NCBI GenBank assembly: GCA_002412705.1
Contig: DHVO01000062.1
Span: forward strand, 2,990 to 12,504
Length of the DNA stretch: 9,515 nucleotides
DNA from: Bacteroidales bacterium UBA5206
Lineage (GTDB): Bacteria; Bacteroidota; Bacteroidia; Bacteroidales; Tenuifilaceae
Direction: 5' to 3'
Position 1 is the first letter of the stretch; each line of letters starts with the position of its first letter. Below the pieces are notes generated by a model. That model ran no database searches and was not told the origin of the DNA. It worked only from the letters and a program-made list of their open reading frames with translations. Below are positions 6,854 to 9,515 of the stretch, piece after piece. The position numbers and the translations under genes are program-made.

Positions 6854-6892
6854 AAAGCCTGTTGCAAAACACCCTTTGTAGCAGGCTTTTTT
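6854..6892 (+). terminator. Intrinsic terminator after the small membrane protein gene
   Basis: AAAGCCTGTTGC (6854-6865) pairs with GTAGCAGGCTTT (6878-6889): twelve pairs, two of them wobbles, with a 12-base loop and a continuous run of six T (6887-6892). A shorter pair upstream, AGCCCC (6818-6823) with GGGGCT (6839-6844), may form a second hairpin in the same trailer. It separates the 6432 gene from the protease gene at 7007. Confidence 0.85.
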
Positions 6893-7006
6893 GTGCTGAA
6901 TGGGCTATTAGTGTGTATAGCTGCAAGCGGGAAAAACACCGCGTCCTCAGCTAGCGGCTTCAATTTTATTGCTAGTTTTATACCCCAAACCTCATTTACT
7001 AAGCTT

Positions 7007-7918
7007 ATGGCAAAAGTTACTATCGATAGAATAGACGATAAGTCCGATTTACCCGTATGGGCACGTATTGTGCTAGTTATTATAGCATTCCTGTTTATTG
7101 GCGGTATATTCCAGTTCTTTGGCGCCCTCATCTCCGGCGTATCGTTAAAGGAGATGTCGGCCGTTAAGGACATTAGCCTCGATCGCCATTTAGTTATGCA
7201 GCTCTCCGGATTCCTAGGGACAATGCTTGTAGTTTACCTCTTCTGGTGCCTTATCGATAAGCAGCCCATAAAGCGCTTGGGCTTTGCAACGCAAGGAATT
7301 GTTGCCGATATAGTGCTTGGTCTTGTGGTAGCCCTTGTTATTATTGGTGGTGGTACGCTTATACTTATGGCAATGGGCGCCCTAACCATTACCAGCATAA
7401 ACGTACATGTACCCTCGCTGCTATACACCTTTGCGCTGTTTATTATAGTATCGCTAAACGAGGAGATACTTATGCGCGGCTACATTCTAAACACCCTAAT
7501 GATGCGCTACAACCGTTTTGTTGGGCTGTTTGTAAGCTCCCTGCTCTTTGCCCTTATGCATGGCATGAACGCCAATATAACCTGGCTATCCATGCTAAAC
7601 CTGTTCCTAGCAGGCGTAATACTTGGCTCGGTGTACATATACACCCGCAACCTATGGTTCCCCATTAGCCTGCACCTGTTTTGGAACTACCTACAGGGAC
7701 CAGTGCTTGGCTACGCCGTAAGCGGGATGCCCATAAAATCGCTGGTATCGCACAAAACTATGGGGAACGATACCCTAACCGGTGGTCTGTTTGGCTTTGA
7801 GGGCTCCATTCTATGCTCCATACTGGTTTCACTTTTTGCCCTAGCCCTAATACTCTACTACCGCAAAAAGGAGCAGGCGCTACTGGCGCAGCGTGCGGCA
7901 CAGCCCGAGGCCATTTAG
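7007..7918 (+). CDS. CPBP-family intramembrane glutamic endopeptidase (Abi/CAAX type)
   Basis: A 303-residue membrane protein of the CPBP (PF02517, CAAX protease/bacteriocin-processing) family. The catalytic set is complete: E152-E153-x3-R157 in NEEILMRGYIL, H185 in FALMHGMN (F-x3-H) and H223-x3-N227 in SLHLFWNYLQ. Hydrophobic helices lie at about 20-41, 65-82, 98-123, 138-150, 170-186, 195-212 and 267-285, and a basic tail ends the protein. Members cleave proteins within the membrane; roles include peptide maturation and self-immunity, and the substrate here is unknown. I chose ATG 7007. The same frame is open further upstream, to a TTG at 6893, but that prefix directly follows the terminator T-run and has no membrane or signal character. 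The gene stands alone between two terminators, and the compositional change begins right after it. Confidence 0.9.
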   Translation: MAKVTIDRIDDKSDLPVWARIVLVIIAFLFIGGIFQFFGALISGVSLKEMSAVKDISLDRHLVMQLSGFLGTMLVVYLFWCLIDKQPIKRLGFATQGIVADIVLGLVVALVIIGGGTLILMAMGALTITSINVHVPSLLYTFALFIIVSLNEEILMRGYILNTLMMRYNRFVGLFVSSLLFALMHGMNANITWLSMLNLFLAGVILGSVYIYTRNLWFPISLHLFWNYLQGPVLGYAVSGMPIKSLVSHKTMGNDTLTGGLFGFEGSILCSILVSLFALALILYYRKKEQALLAQRAAQPEAI

Positions 7919-7951
7919 GTTGATATTTACCCCAAAACGATACCTGTTTGT

Positions 7952-7981
7952 AAAAGGAACCGCATTTGCAGTTCCTTTTTT
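7952..7981. terminator. Intrinsic terminator after the CPBP gene
   Basis: AAAAGGAAC (7952-7960) pairs with GTTCCTTTT (7971-7979); after one C-A mismatch GC (7962-7963) pairs with GC (7968-7969), closing a four-base loop. A T-run (7976-7981) follows on the plus strand, and the mirror A-run would also allow minus-strand use. It ends the protease gene and marks the border with the AT-rich region. Confidence 0.85.
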
Positions 7982-8039
7982 ATTGTAAAAACTTGTAGGG
8001 CAGGGTAGAACGGTAGGTTATTTTTATTAGGTTTGATAT

Positions 8040-8101
8040 GTACAACGGTTTGTCGTACCTATACCTTTTATTTTGGGTGTATATGTACGACAGGGTTGTA
8101 C
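8040..8101. repeat. Strong imperfect palindrome, possible compact attC-like site
   Basis: GTACAAC (8040-8046) pairs with GTTGTAC (8095-8101). After an unequal internal loop (GGTT against GG), TGTCGTAC (8051-8058) pairs with GTACGACA (8085-8092). After one mismatch, TATAC (8060-8064) pairs with GTGTA (8079-8083, one wobble). The layout of two box pairs with a short asymmetric spacer resembles an integron attC: the end boxes match RYYYAAC and GTTRRRY at six of seven positions each. It ends 11 bases before the proposed cassette boundary, so it is not itself the exact junction. It could instead be a structured element near the TPR gene promoter. No T-run follows, so it is not a terminator. Confidence 0.5.
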
Positions 8102-8112
8102 TTATAAGTAAG

Positions 8113-8935
8113 TTGGCGTGCATTAAAACGAACATGAGAGCAATTACATACATATTGATTACTTTGACTTTAATTTCTTGTGATTTCAAATCTTCGGAAT
8201 ACTATAATGAAGAAGCCCAAAAACTTGAAAAAGAAGGAAAATATAAAGAAGCAATTCCCCTGTTGGATAAAGCTATCGAGAAAGACCCGCAAAATATCTA
8301 CGCATTGATTAATAGAGGTGTTGACAAGTCGATTCTGGAGGACTATAAAGGTGCAATTGAGGATTATTCTAAAATTATTGAGATTGATTCTGACAATGCT
8401 TTAGCATATTTAAACAGAGGGAAAAACAAGAAAAGACTTGATGATTATACTGGTGCGATTGAGGATTTTGAAAAAGCAATTAAAACTAAAGGTGGTGAAC
8501 TGATTTATATGGACAAAGTTGAAAATTCATTCAATGATAATGGTTTTGAATTTGATGTCGGAATGGAAGAAATTAGATTTGAAAGAGGAATTGCAAGATA
8601 TAATATTGACAGTGTTAGATTGGCTTTTGAGGATTTTAAATTCTGTCTTCAAGCAAATTATGAAAAACCTGCTTGTCATTACTGGATTGGATTAATTTAT
8701 TTAGCCTATAACATGAATGATGAAGCTTGCAAAGCATTTGAGAATTCCGAAAAATTAGGAGACCCAGATGCAAAGGAAATGATTGAAAAATATTGCAATA
8801 ATTAACGACACGCCAACAATGTGTATATTGCATAAGGGTTTCAGAGGTTTTCGAGCGGTATCACCCGCATCAATTTTGGGTGGTAACTTGATAGGTTTGA
8901 AGTCCGCAATCCTTTACGACATCATACACTCAACG
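8113..8935 (+). mobile_element. Putative integron-type gene cassette carrying a TPR lipoprotein
   Basis: The proposed cassette runs from the TT of GTTGGCGTG (8112-8120) to the G of GTTGGGC (8935-8941). An integrase cuts attC between G and TT, and a cassette's first bases come from its own circular attC, so they should match the inverse core behind its gene. Here CACGCCAAC (8809-8817), four bases after the TPR stop, is the exact reverse complement of GTTGGCGTG, just before the TPR start. The contents are typical: one gene, a 21-base leader, an attC-like palindrome at the 3' end and a composition unlike the flank. No integrase is in the window. An alternative is a different element with 9-bp terminal inverted repeats. 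Confidence 0.6.
8134..8805 (+). CDS. TPR-repeat lipoprotein of unknown function
   Basis: A 223-residue protein. Residues 1-15 are a lipoprotein signal with lipobox L13-I-S-C16, so C16 should be lipidated and the protein anchored to a membrane on the periplasmic or surface side. Tetratricopeptide repeats follow at about 21-52 (EGKYKEAIPLLDKAIEKDP), 53-86 and 87-120 (GAIEDY/GAIEDF cores), then a less regular acidic insert (about 121-144), and two more repeats at about 145-176 and 177-210. TPRs bind proteins; the partner is unknown. ATG 8134 is chosen because it opens the signal peptide; the upstream in-frame ATGs at 8038 and 8082 lie within the palindrome. The gene is AT-rich (mostly AAA, GAA and ATT codons), unlike the genes before 7918, and lies inside a putative mobile cassette. 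The fold is firm; the role is unknown. Confidence 0.87.
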   Translation: MRAITYILITLTLISCDFKSSEYYNEEAQKLEKEGKYKEAIPLLDKAIEKDPQNIYALINRGVDKSILEDYKGAIEDYSKIIEIDSDNALAYLNRGKNKKRLDDYTGAIEDFEKAIKTKGGELIYMDKVENSFNDNGFEFDVGMEEIRFERGIARYNIDSVRLAFEDFKFCLQANYEKPACHYWIGLIYLAYNMNDEACKAFENSEKLGDPDAKEMIEKYCNN

Positions 8936-8943
8936 TTGGGCGT
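8809..8943 (+). other. Putative attC recombination site
   Basis: A long imperfect palindrome of about 135 bases. The outer left arm, ACGCCAAC (8810-8817), pairs with GTTGGGCGT (8935-8943), leaving one unpaired G. After spacers AAT and TCAAC, GTGTAT (8821-8826) pairs with ATACAC (8924-8929). Further in, ATAAGGGTTT pairs imperfectly with the region around AATCCTTTAC (8908-8917), and GGTATCACCC pairs with GGGTGGTAAC (8878-8887) at eight of ten positions. The right end GTTGGGC fits the attC core GTTRRRY; the left end CCAAC then AAT fits the inverse core with one base missing. The length is like Vibrio-type long attC sites. An unpaired base in one arm is normal for attC. Confidence 0.58.
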
Positions 8944-9515
8944 AAGTTTATGATAACTACAAACAGGAAACAATTAAACAAACTCTTATGAATGAAATAA
9001 ACCAATTTTCAGACAGAAAAGATATTTTAGGACAAGAAATCCTCCCTGTTTATATTAGGACAGAAGAGATTGAAAACGAAAAGAAAGAGAAAATTGACTA
9101 CTCTAAAGTTTATCTTTTACCATCAATAAAAACTAGATACATTTCCATCTTCATAGATACTGTAACCATCATTCTATTATCTTTTGGTCTATCAAAATTA
9201 TTTGATTCAATAGAAAATGTTCCTGATTTCATTAGAGGTTTGACCTTTGTTGTAGCAATAATTCTATATGAACCAATTTTAGTTTCTATTGGAGCAACAT
9301 TTGGACAAGTCATTATGAATATTCGAGTTAGAAGTTTTAAGAATCCGAATAAAAAACTTAATTTTCTTTTAGTTACAATGCGATTTATCTTAAAACTTTT
9401 GCTTGGCTGGATATCTTTCTTGACAATTTCATTTAATCCGAACAGAAGAGCGATTCATGATTTTGCAAGCGGTTCCATAATGATTGAAGGTAAGATAGAA
9501 GAATAAAAACCTACC
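8936..9515 (+). mobile_element. Start of a second putative gene cassette (RDD protein), cut by window end
   Basis: If the core at 8935-8941 is a real crossover point, the next cassette begins at T8936 with TTGGGCGTAAG. It carries one gene (8988-9506) after a 52-base leader, and only nine bases follow the stop before the window ends. By the same logic its own attC should begin soon after 9515 with the inverse core ACGCCCAAC. That site is not visible here, so the call rests on the left boundary and on the AT-rich composition shared with the first cassette. Confidence 0.42.
8988..9506 (+). CDS. RDD-family membrane protein
   Basis: A 172-residue membrane protein of the RDD family (PF06271). A charged, soluble N-terminus of about 48 residues precedes the domain. 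The domain begins at R50-Y-I-S-I-F-I-D57, where Arg and Asp are the first two signature residues; then come YEPILVSIGATFGQVIMNIRVR (94-115, T-x-G-Q motif) and RRAIHDFASGSIMI (153-166) with the final Asp, D158. Membrane helices lie at about 52-70, 83-101 and 126-147. Some RDD proteins act in ion/proton exchange or stress tolerance, but most are uncharacterised and no role can be given here. ATG 8988 is used; the N-terminal extension is unusually polar. The gene is AT-rich like the TPR gene and follows the attC-like site by 45 bases, so it is probably a cassette gene with its own promoter or one upstream. Confidence 0.88.
   Translation: MNEINQFSDRKDILGQEILPVYIRTEEIENEKKEKIDYSKVYLLPSIKTRYISIFIDTVTIILLSFGLSKLFDSIENVPDFIRGLTFVVAIILYEPILVSIGATFGQVIMNIRVRSFKNPNKKLNFLLVTMRFILKLLLGWISFLTISFNPNRRAIHDFASGSIMIEGKIEE

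Noticed and set aside
6893..7006. 38-residue N-terminal extension of the CPBP protease
   Set aside because: It would begin at a TTG right after the terminator T-run and has no membrane or signal character; ATG 7007 fits the family start.
8040..8101. Palindrome as a transcription terminator
   Set aside because: No T-run follows on either strand, and a good terminator already ends the upstream gene at 7952-7981.
8038..8133. In-frame upstream start codons (8038, 8082) for the TPR gene
   Set aside because: They fall within the palindrome, outside the proposed cassette, and would bury the lipoprotein signal that begins at 8134.
8112..8817. Insertion sequence with 9-bp terminal inverted repeats
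   Set aside because: The enclosed gene is a TPR lipoprotein, not a transposase, and no target-site duplication flanks the repeats; the cassette model explains the same repeats better.

Overview
The window looks like a chromosomal segment of a Bacteroidota bacterium, probably of the Bacteroidales or a related order. The evidence is the families present (a secreted SagB-type nitroreductase, a LytS/LytTR two-component pair, a DUF4328 membrane protein), the general absence of Shine-Dalgarno sequences, and terminators of the A-run/stem/T-run kind. The species cannot be read from the sequence.

Layout. At 26-661 (minus) lies an exported nitroreductase-like protein. Divergent from it at 853-1659 (plus) is a DUF4328-type membrane protein with a four-cysteine N-terminus; a perfect 15-bp bidirectional terminator (1676-1712) closes it. 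A two-gene ABC exporter follows on the minus strand: ATPase 2498-3415, then permease 1717-2487. Divergent from it, across a 208-bp intergenic region, is an overlapping sensor kinase/LytTR regulator pair (3624-4646 and 4646-5368). This geometry suggests the pair may control the exporter. Three membrane proteins follow on the plus strand: an unrecognised multi-spanning protein (5426-6301), a small two-helix protein (6432-6794) and a CPBP-family intramembrane protease (7007-7918), each set off by a hairpin or terminator.

After the terminator at 7952-7981 the character changes. The last 1.5 kb is visibly AT-richer and holds two short genes, a TPR lipoprotein (8134-8805) and an RDD-family membrane protein (8988-9506). 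The sequence between and around them looks like integron gene cassettes. A long imperfect palindrome (8809-8943) has attC-like ends: an inverse core ending in CCAAC and followed by AAT, and a core GTTGGGC. The 9 bases just after the TPR stop (CACGCCAAC, 8809-8817) are the exact reverse complement of 9 bases just before its start (GTTGGCGTG, 8112-8120). That pairing between a cassette's front and its own attC is what integrase-mediated insertion of a circular cassette predicts. I therefore read 8113-8935 as one complete mobile cassette and 8936 to the window end as the start of a second. No integrase is visible, so this would be an integrase-less attC cluster, or the end of an array whose integrase lies to the right. 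This is the most interesting part of the window. A second strong palindrome (8040-8101) sits just before the first cassette and may be a further compact site.

No gene-free stretch exceeds about 215 bases. No rRNA, tRNA, CRISPR array or transposase was seen.
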